Positions 1 through 12,364 of a DNA stretch of 64,000 nucleotides are shown here, one piece after another (position 1 is the first letter of the stretch; each line of letters begins with the position of its first letter). A program made the translations under genes and the position numbers. The stretch comes from Luscinia megarhynchos. Taxonomy: Eukaryota; Chordata; Aves; Passeriformes; Turdidae. The DNA is taken from positions 46,299,451-46,363,450 of the forward strand of contig CM067564.1 in NCBI GenBank assembly GCA_034336665.1. The letters are read 5' to 3'. Under the pieces are notes generated by a model. That model saw nothing but the letters and a program-made list of their open reading frames with translations. It was not told where the DNA came from and did no database searches.

Positions 1-508
1 GAGAGGAATTGGGGATGTAATTTTGATGACTTTTGTGGTCAGTTGTGCACTAGCAGTGGGAGGGAGTTGGCACTGGAGATGAGTTTTTTTGGGTGTTCTC
101 ACATTTTGTGATATGAGTTGAGGTAAATGCGGATGTTAATGTTGCTATATCTGGTGATAATCTTGGTTTTGAGTGATTTGGTTGATAAGAAATGGGTGTC
201 TTTGAGTAACCTTAGAACAAGCTTTTAGTCGAGTTTCTTTAATATTATATTTGCTGCTATCTCTGATGCAGTTCTTTTAAAGAAATACAGAATTCTGTGT
301 TCAGAACAGCAAATTCACAAATAGGGATTACAAGATGGATTTGTACTTGTTGGTCTCTGGATGCTGGTTGGCAAATACAGTCCAAAATTTTATCTTTTGG
401 TCTGGTGTAGAAAACCATTAATATCAACAGAAGTTGGAAGGATATATTTAGCCTGAAAGATTTAATAGCTTGTGTTAGTTTATATTTCTTTCATTGTTTG
501 CACTGCAG
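1..508. other. unannotated AT-rich sequence
   Basis: No repeat, RNA gene or supported coding region was seen. The right edge holds a T-rich run ending in CTGCAG, which serves as the acceptor of the weak exon candidate that follows. Confidence 0.5.
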
Positions 509-587
509 TAAATGCAAAAAAGTCACAGACTTCTTGCTTTACATGTTGTGCTTGGGGTTTACATTCTCTCACTTCAGTTGGCTAAAG
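509..587 (+). other. possible internal exon, unrecognised
   Basis: A 79-nt segment lies between a good acceptor (T-rich tract then CTGCAG at 503-508) and a strong donor (CTAAAG followed by GTAAGG at 588). One frame is open throughout. It starts with one base of a split codon and ends on a codon boundary, encoding a hydrophobic, cysteine-containing peptide that begins KCKKVTDFLLYML. A second acceptor-like TTCAG at 573-577 would give a 10-nt exon instead. I recognise no family and see no phase-matched neighbour on this strand. Pseudo-exons of this quality are common in vertebrate introns, so this is only a candidate. Confidence 0.18.
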
Positions 588-1824
588 GTAAGGCATCAAA
601 GCTCACTTTATGCTTTATGAGGAGAGGTAGGTCTGCAGCTTCAGAAGAAAATTGGTGCTGCCTATTTTAGGACAAGATAAGTGGTTGATGTCCCACTTCT
701 TTTCTCTGGTGGACCAGGGGATTCAAATTATCTCGGTGAGAAGACTGCAGCTGAGCTAACTTCTCAATTCCCTTTGCAGTCCATGGAGAACACAATTATT
801 TTTGGCAGGATTCATCCCATGTTTTTGAGGCACCTGTTTCAGACTAGCTCAGGTGGAGGCACTGGCTGTAGACATTTTTAACTAACTAAATTTTTTCCAA
901 TTGAAGATAGGAGAACTCAACTTGATCTTCTATGTAAATACAAACAAAAATCACAAAGATACACCTAATATGAGAACAAAGACAATGCAGTGCCAGCCCA
1001 AGTGAGGATTATTTGCCAGAACAACAGCCTGAGCACATACTAAAAAATATTATTTAGTCTTTTGGTTAATAAAATCGGTTGGCTTGACACATTTTTATTA
1101 TGTGAAAACCTTTCTGGGAAAAAAATTGCAAATTAATGTTGAAGTGGCAAAAATATAATTAGTGTTTTATTGCTACATAGAAATTAATTTTATGTCAAGT
1201 ATAGGAAGTATATCACATATTTTATTGTCAGATAACCTTTTAATGATAGATCCAGCTTCTTTCTAGACTACCTGGTAAAACCAGAAATATATTCCTTTCT
1301 GGTGAGATTGGCTGGTAAGGCCTGGGGTTAATACCAGCAGTCAAAATTAATTATTTCTTATTGTCTTGGTACAAGAATTGGAAATTTTATTGACTTTTAA
1401 TTTTTTTCCATTCTATCAATTACGAAAGAGTTTGATTTTGTGTGTGTGTTTGTTTGATGTTTTTGGTTTTTTTAGTGTTTTGGTTTTATTATTGTTTTAT
1501 TTTCTCTGTGTGTGGGAAAACTTTTTAACTGCAAAAAACATATTTCCTCCAAGTTAAACTTTTCTTATATGAAAACCTCTGTACAAGCTCTTTGGCTTCT
1601 CTCTACCCAGGATATATCTGCTCCTGACTTCACAGGATAATTTTTGACTCAAAATCTTGTATTTTAGCAACCCTGATATAATTTTTGCAGCACCAGACCC
1701 TTTTTCTGATAAAGGGAATAATTTACTCCGTTTTGGGGAGGCCTATCAGCTCCAGTAATAGTGTTGGGTATTTGGAACAAATCCAACCCTTTTCTCCAAG
1801 TACTTAAACATGCACTCACTTCTC
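588..1824. other. unannotated AT-rich sequence
   Basis: Nothing supported. A T/G-rich patch at about 1385-1505 yields a short hydrophobic open frame only because of its base composition. Confidence 0.5.
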
Positions 1825-1849
1825 TTTTTTTTTTTTTTTTTTTTTTTTT
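1825..1849. repeat. poly-T tract
   Basis: A run of about 25 T residues. On the minus strand it would read as poly-A, but no retroposon body was identified next to it. Confidence 0.9.
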
Positions 1850-4029
1850 CCTGTAATTTTGCTTGTAGATGAGGCCTCTTCCCTCCCTTTTGAATGCAGG
1901 AATGAAAGGATTTCTCCCCTATGCAAATAAACATGAAAACTTCCTTCACAGTAATATGTGTAAATATGACTACTCCATTTGCATCTGTACTGACATATAG
2001 GCAAATCATATTGTATTTTTTAGCCCTAATGCGATGACTAAAACAGCTTTCTATTTGTTTTCTCAAGTAGTTTTAATTTGCCTCCTTCATCTATAGCAAC
2101 CACGCATCACCCTTTAAATTGGTAATGGAAAAGGGTGTTGCTTTGGTTGTGTGGAGTTAAGGAGATATTGCCTTAAAAATGCACACAGAAGCAAAACCTG
2201 TAATATCTCTTCCAACACTGTTGTGCTTTGAGCCAGATCAGTAAACAGAAATTAAGGATTTTATCTCTCAACAAGGAAATTGCATATATATACAATGACA
2301 ATGGTCAACTGAGTTTAGACCCTTTATGGCATTCTCTTATTTTCATGTCTCTGTGTTGTTTTTCCTCCAGATACATGTTCATTGGAAGGTTTTAGTAAAG
2401 CTTTGCTTTGGCAGAAGTCCCCAGAATAATCTGTCAATGGAAAAATTAGTTTCATGTTACCTTCAAAAAGATAAGAGTGTTACCTCACTTCAGAAGTGGA
2501 GATAATCAAAGTATGGAAATGTCAAGTGACTTATCATGTTGCCTAACAGGAATTTTATAGATTTGTGAAAGATTTTGGAAGACTAGATTTTTATGTCAGC
2601 TCTTTGTCCTTTGAGATTTAAGCTGATCATTTTGGGTTACTAAAACTCACATTTGAATGGCACTCTTCTCTGTATCCATTTAAAATCTGCTTAATACAAA
2701 GCCAATATGTAAAGCATGATCTTGGCCTTATGAAAAGAACACACCAAAGCAAACACAGGGTGGTGAGTCAGAATTAATATCCAAGGCCATGTGTACAATA
2801 TTAGAGTCACTGCAGCCATAACTGGGATAAAAATGACAATGTAGGGACATCTAACCAATAATACTGTTTGACTTTGGGTGAGGAAATTGCACAGGGAAGC
2901 TGTGGCATCCTGACCACAGGAGATCCATGTCTGCTAATGCTGGGGAAATTTTCAGAGTAGAGAACTTGACAGAATTATTTACCTACAGTTAAATAGAATT
3001 GCAGAATAAGAAGTGAAATCAGTTGCCACTGACACCCTCTTGGCCCTCCTGAATTCAACAGTTATTTTACTAATGGTTTCATTGTAGGGAAAAAATTCAC
3101 CTCCAGGATGTTTTGGGAAATATGGAGAAAATAAATCAAAGAAAGAACATGGAAACAGGAAGGAGACAAGCCAATGGGAGCCCAAGTGAAGACCTGTAAA
3201 GAAGTGAGTATCCCATCCTTGGTTTAGACAATAAAGTAATTTCTCAGAGTGTTGGAAAAAGGAGCTTTTGGAGTGCCAGCAGCACTCAAATTCCTTAAAC
3301 CATCAGGCCAATGAAAAAAGGCTTCACATTCTTTATTCCTTATATTTTCAATATTTGTAAGGGGAATGAAAAGGGGATTTATTCATCACTCTGATGCTTG
3401 GATCTGGCAATCATGCTGCAGGGGCTTGGGCACGGGATTTGCATTGCAGATGCCTGTTCTCATGGGAAACCTGCTGGGTACTGAACTAATTTCAGAGATC
3501 CTCATAGCTTTTGATAATTCATCCAACATGGCCAGAAAAACACTACTGGATTCTTTATAAACCTTCCCTAGGTTTGTGTGTCCTTCAGGATCTTTGTCTC
3601 ATGTAATTTTTGTGATCTCTATTTTTAACTGGAAAACTTCTAAACCTGATTTCACAGGTTTGGCCAGAACACATAAAGCCTAATGTTATCTCATGTAATA
3701 CTCACCCTGGTCAGGATTTAATTCTATACTTTCAGATATGAAAGGCAAATGAGGCAAATTTTCTTCATCTCACTGTGTCTCCTCCTGATTTCTGAGATCT
3801 GTGGTCACCCTCTGCACCATGATGTTCTCTGCCTTTTCCTATGACAACTCAAGGTCCCACAAAACACACTGTTCATTATATTCTTTTGTCTGGTTTTTAA
3901 TATTTTTTTTAAAAAAAATATGTTATTATTTTATTTTGACTTTTACCTATTTATTTTCACTGGATATCTTTTTTCTTTGTGGCAGATATAACCAGATTAT
4001 CTGTTCTTTTCACCTTGTAGAGTCTACTC
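1850..4029. other. unannotated sequence
   Basis: No identifiable repeat or gene. A minus-strand open frame at 2979-3185 has no recognisable protein and no good splice or start context. A T/A-only stretch lies near 3897-3960. Confidence 0.5.
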
Positions 4030-4100
4030 CAAAGCCCATTTAAGTCAATAGTCTCTTTCCTCTGACATCAATAAGCTCTGGATGAGGCCCAAAATGAACA
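4030..4100. repeat. ancient amniote palindromic repeat fragment
   Basis: The stretch combines an AAGTCAATAG-like element, a GACATCAATAAGCTCTGGAT element and a terminal GAGGCCC. This is the decayed pattern of a widespread reptile/bird palindromic DNA-transposon-derived repeat (motif type 'gactTCAATgggctttGGATCAGGCCC'). The call rests on remembered motifs, and I cannot name the family. Confidence 0.45.
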
Positions 4101-4569
4101 CAAGTAAACTCAGTTTGATAGGATGGGCATTAACTATACTGATTGCTACTGGAAACAAATTTATGAGCCTCTCACTCTAGGAGCCAACCACAATAATTTT
4201 AATTATACAAAAGGAAGTATTTCTCATGTAAAAACATTCCAAATACTTCCATTTCTTTTAAGCTACTTCAAAACTGGGCAGAACTACAAAGTATTATTGA
4301 AAACCCAGGATGGGGTGGAGGGGTATTTCCCTTTCTCTGAAATTCCTCCCCCATATATGCATACTGCTAAACCATCCCTAGCAGGGATTACTTTTATCTC
4401 CAGCTCACGAAGAATTTTCTGAAGAGCTGTTTTGCTTTTGTCCTTGGAGTACGGCACGTTGTGCAAAATGAGCTTGTATTTCCATAGGATTAAAAAAGAG
4501 AAAGTTCAGTTCTTGGGAAGGGAGCTCGAAGGGAGCCATGTGGAGCTTTCCCTCTCCATCCCTTGCCAG

Positions 4570-4710
4570 CACCAAAGCTCCTGTGGTGCAGGATACAATT
4601 CAGGGGACGAGCACCACTGCTCGAGCATTTCAAAGTGAGCACCCTGCTGAAGAGCATCAAGCTGCTGGAGATGTACCCAGACCTGCTAAATTGCATATCC
4701 TGCATTTCAG
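4570..4710 (+). other. possible internal exon or coding relic, unrecognised
   Basis: A 141-nt GC-rich segment sits in an AT-rich setting. It is preceded by a pyrimidine-rich acceptor (4546-4569, ending TTGCCAG) and followed by a near-perfect donor, CAG then GTGAGT at 4708-4716. Two of three frames stay open. One encodes a leucine-rich helical-looking stretch (STLLKSIKLLEMYPDLL, about 4638-4688). The other is Thr/Ala-rich. CTG, AAG, ATC and GAG codons dominate the first, which is unusual for local base composition. I cannot assign a family. It could be a real exon, a relic of a retroposed gene, or a pseudo-exon. Confidence 0.25.
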
Positions 4711-7268
4711 GTGAGTAGCTATGGAGAATTTACCCTTCATCTGTGTGTAGCCATGCCAGCACTCTGTACTGAAAATTCGTGTCTTCTGGGAATCTAAACA
4801 GCTTAGTGTCAATAACCTGGTTTGGTCTGAAGGACTGTGTTTTAACACATACAAGAGATGAAGAGGGATAATTTTCCTCATGTAGGCAAACTGAGTCTTT
4901 CTCTCAGTACTAAGAGCAGCCGTGGTCCTGTGTTTGAGCAGAGGTTCAGGTTACTCATGCTCAGTTTTGGAATTGACTGACATACCCTCCAACAGATCAT
5001 GGAGTGTGTAATCTGCAGATCTCTGCCTTGGTTCCCTTCCTGATTGATGGTGCTCCTGGTTTAGGCTGTGAGCCTGGTCAGAGATTGCATTTTCATTCAG
5101 GAACTGCTTCTATTTGTCATGGTTGGATTCCAGTCCCAGCTGGACCTCACCAAGTTTCTCTCTTTGTCTCACTCATTGCTCTCATGGCAATGCACATGAA
5201 GCAGGAAGGAGGTTTTTCTCTTCTCGACCTTCCTTGGTTTGCATGCATTTATATGGATAGGATAAACTCTCTCAAGATGTTTGGCTCAACACCCTTCAGC
5301 ACACCACCAAAACACTTCTACTCCATGGATTTCAGAAATTTCCATTAAGTGGGGGAAAAAAAATCAACAAATCTAAGCTTCTGTGAAGAGACTCCTACTC
5401 CTTTGTAGTCACACAGACCCAGAGCAGTGCAGTTGTATTACCTTTCATCTGCTGATTTCCAAGGATTTGACAGAAATTGGGCAAAGGAGCATTGCTGTGT
5501 ACTGGGAGGCAGGCAAGTCTAGGGATGGAGGGATAATCCCAACCTCTGCTCCATAACTGCTGTGGGGCTGCCTGACCTCTTCTTGCTGGCAGAAGGAACA
5601 ACCCTCATACAAAGTGAGAACAGCACCTTCTCCACTGTTCCTTCACCTCTGAATGAAGCCCATATCTGGGGCAGAGACAGCCATGGGGTGGCAAAGGCAC
5701 CTGTAAGAGTTAAAGTGTTGCTGGGAAAGCTGGAAGCAGCTATGAGCTTGAGATGAAATGGCTGCACTGTGAGCCTGGTAAAAGGTCCCTCTCTCTTTCC
5801 TCCTGTGAAACAAGAGCAGAGACATCCACATGCGCTTGTGGGGAGGAAAGCAGGCAGCTCTGAGGGAGTGCAGGAACATGCTACTGCTGCTCTGGAGACA
5901 GATATTCAACATTCATAAGCAGAGAAAACCCCTGTGGCTTCTTAAGGTAACACAGGAAGAGGGGAAAACACAACTCGAGCATCTCGACTCTTAGGTTGCT
6001 GCTAGATGTGGCCAGTCACCCCAAAACCTCTCTCCAGCCAAAACAAACTAAGAGTACTCTGACCTCCTTAAATATATTCTGCTATAAAGATAATATTTTC
6101 CACAGATAAGAGTGCCATATACATTATATATGAAGCTAGAACCATCAATAGTCTATTCATGCTTTCCTTCCTCTTTGCTATGTGAGACAACTTTAAGAAA
6201 ACAATCTTGATGTAAATGAAAATTAAAAGAGATATAAGGAGAGGAACCACATAACACAAGCACTGAGGTGCTGGTTCAGGGAAAGGTTGTAGCCCTGGGA
6301 AGCAGCTGGTGCCTCACTTTCCATCAGAAAAAACACTCCCACTTACAGGTTTTTCAGTTTTAGCCTTTGGGTTGTAACAAAGCTCTCTGCTGTTATCTTG
6401 TTTTGCCAAATGCCTGTACTGTAACAGAAGGAAAGATCCACACCAATGGGGATGGAGTGCAAGTATGGACTGAGTGGGGATGTTTTGTGTAAGGAAAATA
6501 AATATAAACATTCTCAGAAGGGAAATATAGATAAGGGAATACATATTTTATGGAGGCCAGGCAGGTGAGCTGAGCTAGACTCAGGAGAGGGACTTTGCTC
6601 CTTCCTGTTTCGTGCTCAGCTCCTGCATTTGGGATGCCAAAAGGAGGAAGATGCAGCCCTAACTTTCCCTGGAAATTCACTTGAAGGTGGAATGCAAAAC
6701 TTTGAAAGCACAGGGGGAATTGTCATTTTCAACTAGATGTTTGGGTATCAGATCTACATATAAACTTATATATAAGTAATATCTGACACAAGCAATCCTA
6801 CCAGCCCTCCATTGCTCCCAGCACTCTTATTAAACAGAAGTCTAAATAGAAGAATTCCACAGAAGTATTAAATGATGTGATAGAAATTTTAAGTAATATT
6901 CCCTGAAATAAATCAAGCAAATATTTTCTGATAGACTTCAATTTTATTCTTAAACCATCACAGTCTGATTTATTTCTCCAACTCAAATGAAGGTCTTGGT
7001 GTTAAAAATAAAAATTTAAAAAAAGCTCATTTTGTAATAAAACAGGCATTATTTCACATGGCTGGTGGTGCTTTTAAGTTCCTGCATGGGAAGAACCAGT
7101 TTCTGCTGTTTGTCCATAATGCCTTGTATGGGATTTGGATGAAGGAGTTTCCCAGGTTTCCTGGAACTTTTAAATAGACAGAGGGCTGTGACATTAACCC
7201 TGACAGAAGACTTTGGGTTCTTCTGTTCTTTGGGATATGTTATAGCACACAGTTGAATTCCTTGTCTA
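4711..7268. other. unannotated sequence
   Basis: No gene or repeat could be supported. Several overlapping open frames between 5004 and 5912 occur on both strands in a moderately GC-rich patch (about 5000-5950). None shows a recognisable motif or convincing splice context. Confidence 0.45.
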
Positions 7269-7425
7269 GAGAGGACAATATTTATATTAGTATTTACACT
7301 ATTATTTATACTAATTATTTATACTATCATTTATACTATTATTTATACTACTATTCATAATATTATTTATTTTGTTTATATATTTATAATTATTACTTGT
7401 ATTATCTTTATACTCAGAGCTGATA
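7269..7425. repeat. TA-rich minisatellite (TATTTATACTAT-type)
   Basis: Degenerate tandem copies of a 12-16 bp unit close to TATTTATACTAT (ATTATTTATACTA, ATCATTTATACTA, ATTATTTATACTA and similar) fill this stretch, grading into plain TA-rich sequence at the right end. Confidence 0.8.
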
Positions 7426-8396
7426 GAGAAAGTAAGGGGAGGCATATTTTCTTTTTTTAATATATTTTTTTTAATTTTTGTGAGCAAGAAGTAAGAAAAA
7501 GGGTTTAATTCAGAATGGCACAGAATACCCTCAGAATATCTCAGGGACTGGAAATTTATATGGAAAAAAAAATTTAAAATATTTTGGGATGAGAGAGGGA
7601 GACGTCTTAGAAATTACATCAACATTCCTTATTTTAAACACCTGTGTCCAGTTTCTCTGTGGCTGGGAAGAGGCTGTTTCTTGTCCCATTGCTAGAGCAG
7701 TGTCTGTCAGTAACACAGATTAATGGGGGGAATTCTACATGAGTGGTAGTACCAGGGCTGAGTGAGAGCATCAGTAGGAAAGAAAACCTCCAGAAAGTCA
7801 TACCCCAAACCCACACAACAGATTTCTCCCAACTCCCTTCCCCTTCAAACACAAACCATAAACTCATCCTTAGTGAAGTAACAGTGAGGCTTTACAATTT
7901 GCCCCAAATGTCCACAGACCCAGGCTAATTCAGGGGAAGAGATCAGACAACATTAAAAACAAATAAAAGGTTGGCTTTCATTGCAACAATGCCTTGCTGC
8001 TCAACAAACACAGCCCTGCTCTTGCACAGAGACCCTTGCAGGCAGATTGCAGAAATAGAGGCCTAAATTAATATTTCAAATGAGCCAGACCCTTTCATTT
8101 TAGTCAGAGCCTCATTTTAATTAACTTATTTTGGCAAGGATAAACAATTCCTGAATAGTGTTGTAAATTCCCTTCCTCCACATACATTTCAAAACTGTCG
8201 AGATACATAAGGGAAATGATCATTAGACACTTCAGGAAGTAGCTTTTATGCCATGACCTTATTCTAATTTCTTCTCTCCATTTCCTTAGGTGTTTGGAAA
8301 TTTTAAATTCCAGTGACAGTCAATCTCAGGTGGTTATTTCTGAGGACTGACAGCTTCGAACCCTGTGGAGGAAACCAAAATAGAGAAGGAAAGATG
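7426..8396. other. probable 3' flank or 3' UTR of the minus-strand gene
   Basis: This would be downstream of the stop codon at 8477-8479 in the minus-strand gene model. TTTAAT at 8116-8121 reads ATTAAA on the minus strand, a known variant poly(A) signal about 355 nt after the stop. The 8000-8300 stretch is homopolymer-poor and complex, as expected of conserved UTR or flanking sequence, but I cannot measure conservation. Confidence 0.3.
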
Positions 8397-8463
8397 AAAA
8401 AAATAAAACAACAACAACAACAACAACAAAACAAAAAAAAAAAAAAAAGAAAAAGAAAGAAAA
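8397..8463. repeat. (CAA)n and poly-A compound microsatellite
   Basis: An AAATAAAA start is followed by about seven CAA units, then a long A run and GAAAAA/GAAA variants. On the minus strand this is a T-rich, (TTG)n tract starting 13 nt beyond the stop codon of the terminal exon, so it would lie at the start of the 3' UTR of that transcript. Confidence 0.95.
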
Positions 8464-8476
8464 CCTTTTGCTTAAA

Positions 8477-8541
8477 TTAGGTCAGGAACCTCTTGGCACT
8501 GTCCACATTCTTCTTCAGCACCTTGGCTTTTTGCTTCATGT
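8477..8541 (-). CDS. terminal coding exon of an unidentified protein
   Basis: On the minus strand, a textbook acceptor (pyrimidine-rich CTCTTTCTGTTCCCTTTCAG, 8542-8561) precedes a 65-nt exon. It starts with the last two bases (AC) of a split codon and then encodes MKQKAKVLKKNVDSAKRFLT before a TAA stop at 8477-8479. The peptide is basic and has the spacing of an amphipathic helix. Codons are GTG/CTG/AAG/GCC-rich, unlike the AT-rich surroundings. The exon upstream in the model (13128-13205) ends with a single G, so the split codon becomes GAC (Asp). I do not recognise the protein family. The acceptor, stop, codon use and phase agreement make this the best coding candidate in the window. Confidence 0.6.
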
Positions 8542-10164
8542 CTGAAAGGGAACAGAAAGAGCAGATAATCAGCCAAGCCTGGTGCACTTTCACAATTTCT
8601 GTATAAAATTTCACTTAATGCAATTGTGGCGCCAGGGCTGGGCGTATGATGGTACCATTCAGAATATGTTTATATAACACGGCTGCATGCCACTGGGAGC
8701 CTTTAAATTCTTTTCTAAGAGCTTTACTCACTCCAGGTTCGCTCATCCAAAACCCTTTATAATCTCAAATATCTTTGTTACTTTCTCCTTTGAGCAGCAG
8801 TGCTGGAGACGGGGGGGAAGGGGAAGGGCAGAAAGAAGAGGGGAAATATGTAAGTGATGTGCACACTGGGAAGAGTTGCTATTTTTCCCCCATGCCTGGG
8901 GGATAAAAAAATTTGCTTTAATGCAAATTCACTAGGATACAACAACCTTTATGATGGCTCTAAATGAATATAAAGGGAAGAATTGAGCTGCTTTGAGAAA
9001 TCCTTAAAAGCAGTTGCTGGGTTTGTACTGTTGCCATGTAGATGTTTGGGGATTTGGGAATTTTGGGACTTTTGCACACATGAGTGGAGCAGCCAAGGAG
9101 GGCACAGTGGAGTAGTGGCTCCATGGAAGTGGTGTCTGCTCATCTCTGCTCATTCACTGCTCACACATCCCTCCAGCTCCTTGCTCCTTCTGTAGCTTGG
9201 GGGAAACACCTGGACTCATACTGTCACTTATTCTCCTTTCAAACCCTTCCTGATAATGTCCTTTCTCATGATGCACTGAGAATAAAAAACACCCCTCATG
9301 GCAGGGAGGCTGCTGACCCCCCAGCATGTCAGACAGTGACATGACATCGTTGCTTCTTTATTTTCCCTTATTTTCTCCATTCTTACTCTGTTCTTTGCAT
9401 CTGGCATCCCATAATACCTTTATCAGTGATATCTGTGGGGCTATAACATTGTATTATGGCTTGAACAGTAAATAAAGACATTTTTCTTAGGGAAAAGGGT
9501 TCCTCATAAAGCAATTTTTTAAAATAAATATGCTCTTCCAAGACTATTAATAGGATGTTTAAATGCATATTCCAGCTTTTGACTTGGCTCAGATAACTTC
9601 TTCACAGTTTGCTTTAAAACAATATTATTGCCAGACATGGAAATAAATGTGTCTCCTTCCAGCCAGAACAATGACAGCCTTTCATCTGGATGGGACATTG
9701 TTCCATCATTTTAACCTGAGCTTGGAGATTAAGGCTTGCAACTCCTCATCAAGTGTCAAAAAGTACATTAGACAAATGAAATATATAGCACTGTGGGCTA
9801 TGTTACTTATTTTTATAAACAGCTCTTATAACAACAGCAGTGCTGTATAAATAGGAGTTTTGTAGGGCATGTTGTGGTTCTACATTCTTAAAAAAATCAT
9901 TTCTGAATGAGAAAATACATCCAACAGGCAGGTGGGAATGTGCTGTTGTATACTCATGACACAGAAAAAAACAATAAACTCCCTCAGGGCATTTTCTCAG
10001 TGTTGTACTCTCAGTTATTTCCATGGAGTTCTGCTGGACAAAGGCAAAGAGACCAGTACAGGTCCTTACTTTGCAAGCCTCTCCCACTGTTAATTCAGCA
10101 TGCTGAGACTCAGTTTTCCTATGAAAGCAATCTGCATTTTCTTGAGGACTGATAAATGTAAGGA
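8542..10164. other. intron of the minus-strand gene model, first part
   Basis: No repeat was recognised. The first 250 bases next to the exon (about 8580-8780) are of high complexity and include TGGCGCCAGGGCTGGGCG. They look like constrained intronic sequence, but this cannot be tested here. Open frames at 9084-9344 and elsewhere have no motif. Confidence 0.35.
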
Positions 10165-10440
10165 CCATAGAATTTTTTGGCTTGCAAGGAACTGTAAAGA
10201 CCATCCAGTTCCAACCCCCTGCCATGGGCAGGGGCACCTTCCACTATCCCAGACTTTTCCAGGCCCCATCCAGCCTGGCCATGGACACTTCCAGGGATCC
10301 AGGGGCAGCCACAGCTTCTCTGGGCACCCTGTGCCAGGGCCTGCCCACCCTCCCAAGGAAGAATTCATCCAAACATCTCATCAATTCCCACTCTTTTTTT
10401 CAAAGCTTAAAGCCATTTTCCCTTCTTCTAGCAAAAGCAA
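10165..10440 (-). mobile_element. CR1 LINE, 3' end fragment
   Basis: Read on the plus strand, the copy starts CCATAGAATTTTTTGGC and continues through TTCCAACCCCCTGCCATGGG, CACCTTCCACTATCCC, CATCCAGCCTGGCC, CACTTCCAGGGATCCAGGGG and CTGTGCCAGGGCCTGCCCACC, ending with a TTAAAGCCATTTTCCC-like piece. These are signature blocks of the avian CR1 3' region in reverse orientation. The element is 5'-truncated, as is usual. Several open frames here are by-products of the repeat. Confidence 0.95.
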
Positions 10441-12364
10441 GATAGCTGCACTGACACAGAGGAGAGAGCCATGAGTGCTGGTTATTGTTGTGCCAAGGTT
10501 TTATCCCACTTTATTTACCATTTATACAGAGATCCCAGGTATGCCCCCAGAATCCAGCAGCTGGCTGCACTTGTGAGCAAAAACAAAACTTCTCACAAGC
10601 AGGTCACACCAGTATTTTCAGAGCAAATAGCTACAGAAGCAGCATATATCAGGAAGACACCAACACTTAAAGATTATTTCTCATTTTCTGGTAGCAGGCA
10701 AAAAGCTCCAGGCATTAACTTTAGCTCAGTCTGTCCTAAGGGAGGCATTATCTGCTTCATGGTGCCTTTCCCCACTCCACTCCCAGCTCCCCAGTCCCAG
10801 GGCACCATGTGCTGATCCAACACACACTTCACCTTAAAGGCCATCTTTGGGGTGAATTTATGGCTTAATAGCTCTTTTCTACTGATACCTCCTTCACTCT
10901 GGCACAGGGATGTGTCCCACAGAGGTATTTCCATCAGGAGGTAGGTTCCTATCCACTGCCACAGAAAGCGTGGCATACTCAATCCCTGCTCTAGATTAAC
11001 AGCATGGTATGGAGCAATGGAATTGCTGTTGGATGTTACAGGAGACTTCTGTTTTTGTGTTTGTCATGGGTGTTGATCAGGAAAGAAATAAAAATTTTAC
11101 TCAGAAAGAATAAATTTCCATATGTTTTCAACTCATAATTTGAATTTTTCCTCCCCTCAGACTGTGTACTCAGAAATGTTGAAAAAATGTTGAAAATAAA
11201 AAAAAAAATCCCCATATTCTAGCTCAACAGGACATTTAGTTTTAATTTTTTGCTAATAAAAATTTAGCCAAATAGAAAATTTTATTTGAAAATCATCATG
11301 ATAACAAAAATATATTTATTGACTGTTGTTTGGCTGGGGTTTTTTGTTGTTGTTGTTTTGGAGTGTAGCAGTTTTTCTGGAATCTCAAAACAACGTTGTT
11401 GGATATGGAACTATCATTTACACAACTCGATTTACTGAGTCGTGGCATATTGGAACCGACTGGGAATCCTCCTTTGAATATCTGATTATCTGGATGTGCT
11501 GTGAACACACTGAAAATAATATGAACTTTAAATGCATGCCCTAATTCTTATCATAGTGGTGCAGGAAAAGAAAATTTATTTCCATGCTGTTTTCTTCATG
11601 GCCTTTTTGCTCGCAAGTAAACACATCCAGTGATCATTCTGTGGATGTGTATGTTTTAATAGGCATTTTAATAAAGTAATGTAGAATATGTTTACTGCCA
11701 TTCATTAAGAGTTTGATATCAAAATGTCTTACAACCTGTCTAAATTCATAATAACTGCATACTTGTGAATATTTCAGCTTTGCCTACAACCACCTTGGAG
11801 GTTTATCACATTATGCATAGAAAAATATTGTGGGGAAGCACAATAAATATAATCTCAGCAGCTATTCCCTTCAAAGACTTTCAGTTTTATGCATCTTGAA
11901 TTCTAAATAGGTTTATTGCCAATTATACATGATGATGAAGCAGTAACACGGAGTATATGCCATATTTAAGAGACTCACACCAGCAGATGCTCTTGTAAAT
12001 GTATTTTGCTCCAAACCAAGAAATCAGTATTGTGAAATCCCCCCAAAAGCTTGCCACTGCACTTTCTCAACTCAGAACTTGTAAGCATTCTTGCTCTTTG
12101 ATGGATGGCTTCTTATAAACTCTGGCCAAAAGCCACCGTGACACAAAGATGTTTGTTTGTGCCCAGTTTTTCTGTCCTGCAGGAGCACTGGAGGTGTGCA
12201 TGAAGCTCAGGACCAACTGTGATAACATCCTGTATCCAGACAAAATTTGCAGTGCAAAAAACACAGGCAAAAGGGATGGAGGGGACTTTGGGAGGGTCAT
12301 CCAGTGCAATTCATCATTCCCTGTCCTGCTGATAAGTGCAGAGGGGGACAGATCACCTCCATGG
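10441..12364. other. unannotated sequence in the gene-model intron
   Basis: No repeat or exon was recognised. An open frame at 11296-11544 on both strands has no motif. A short A/T homopolymer cluster lies near 11195-11260. Confidence 0.45.

Noticed and set aside
9803..10237. 144-codon minus-strand open frame
   Set aside because: Its start lies in the CR1 fragment at 10165 and the rest is AT-rich without motifs.
10100..10474. 124-codon plus-strand open frame
   Set aside because: Mostly reversed CR1 3' sequence, which is non-coding in this orientation.
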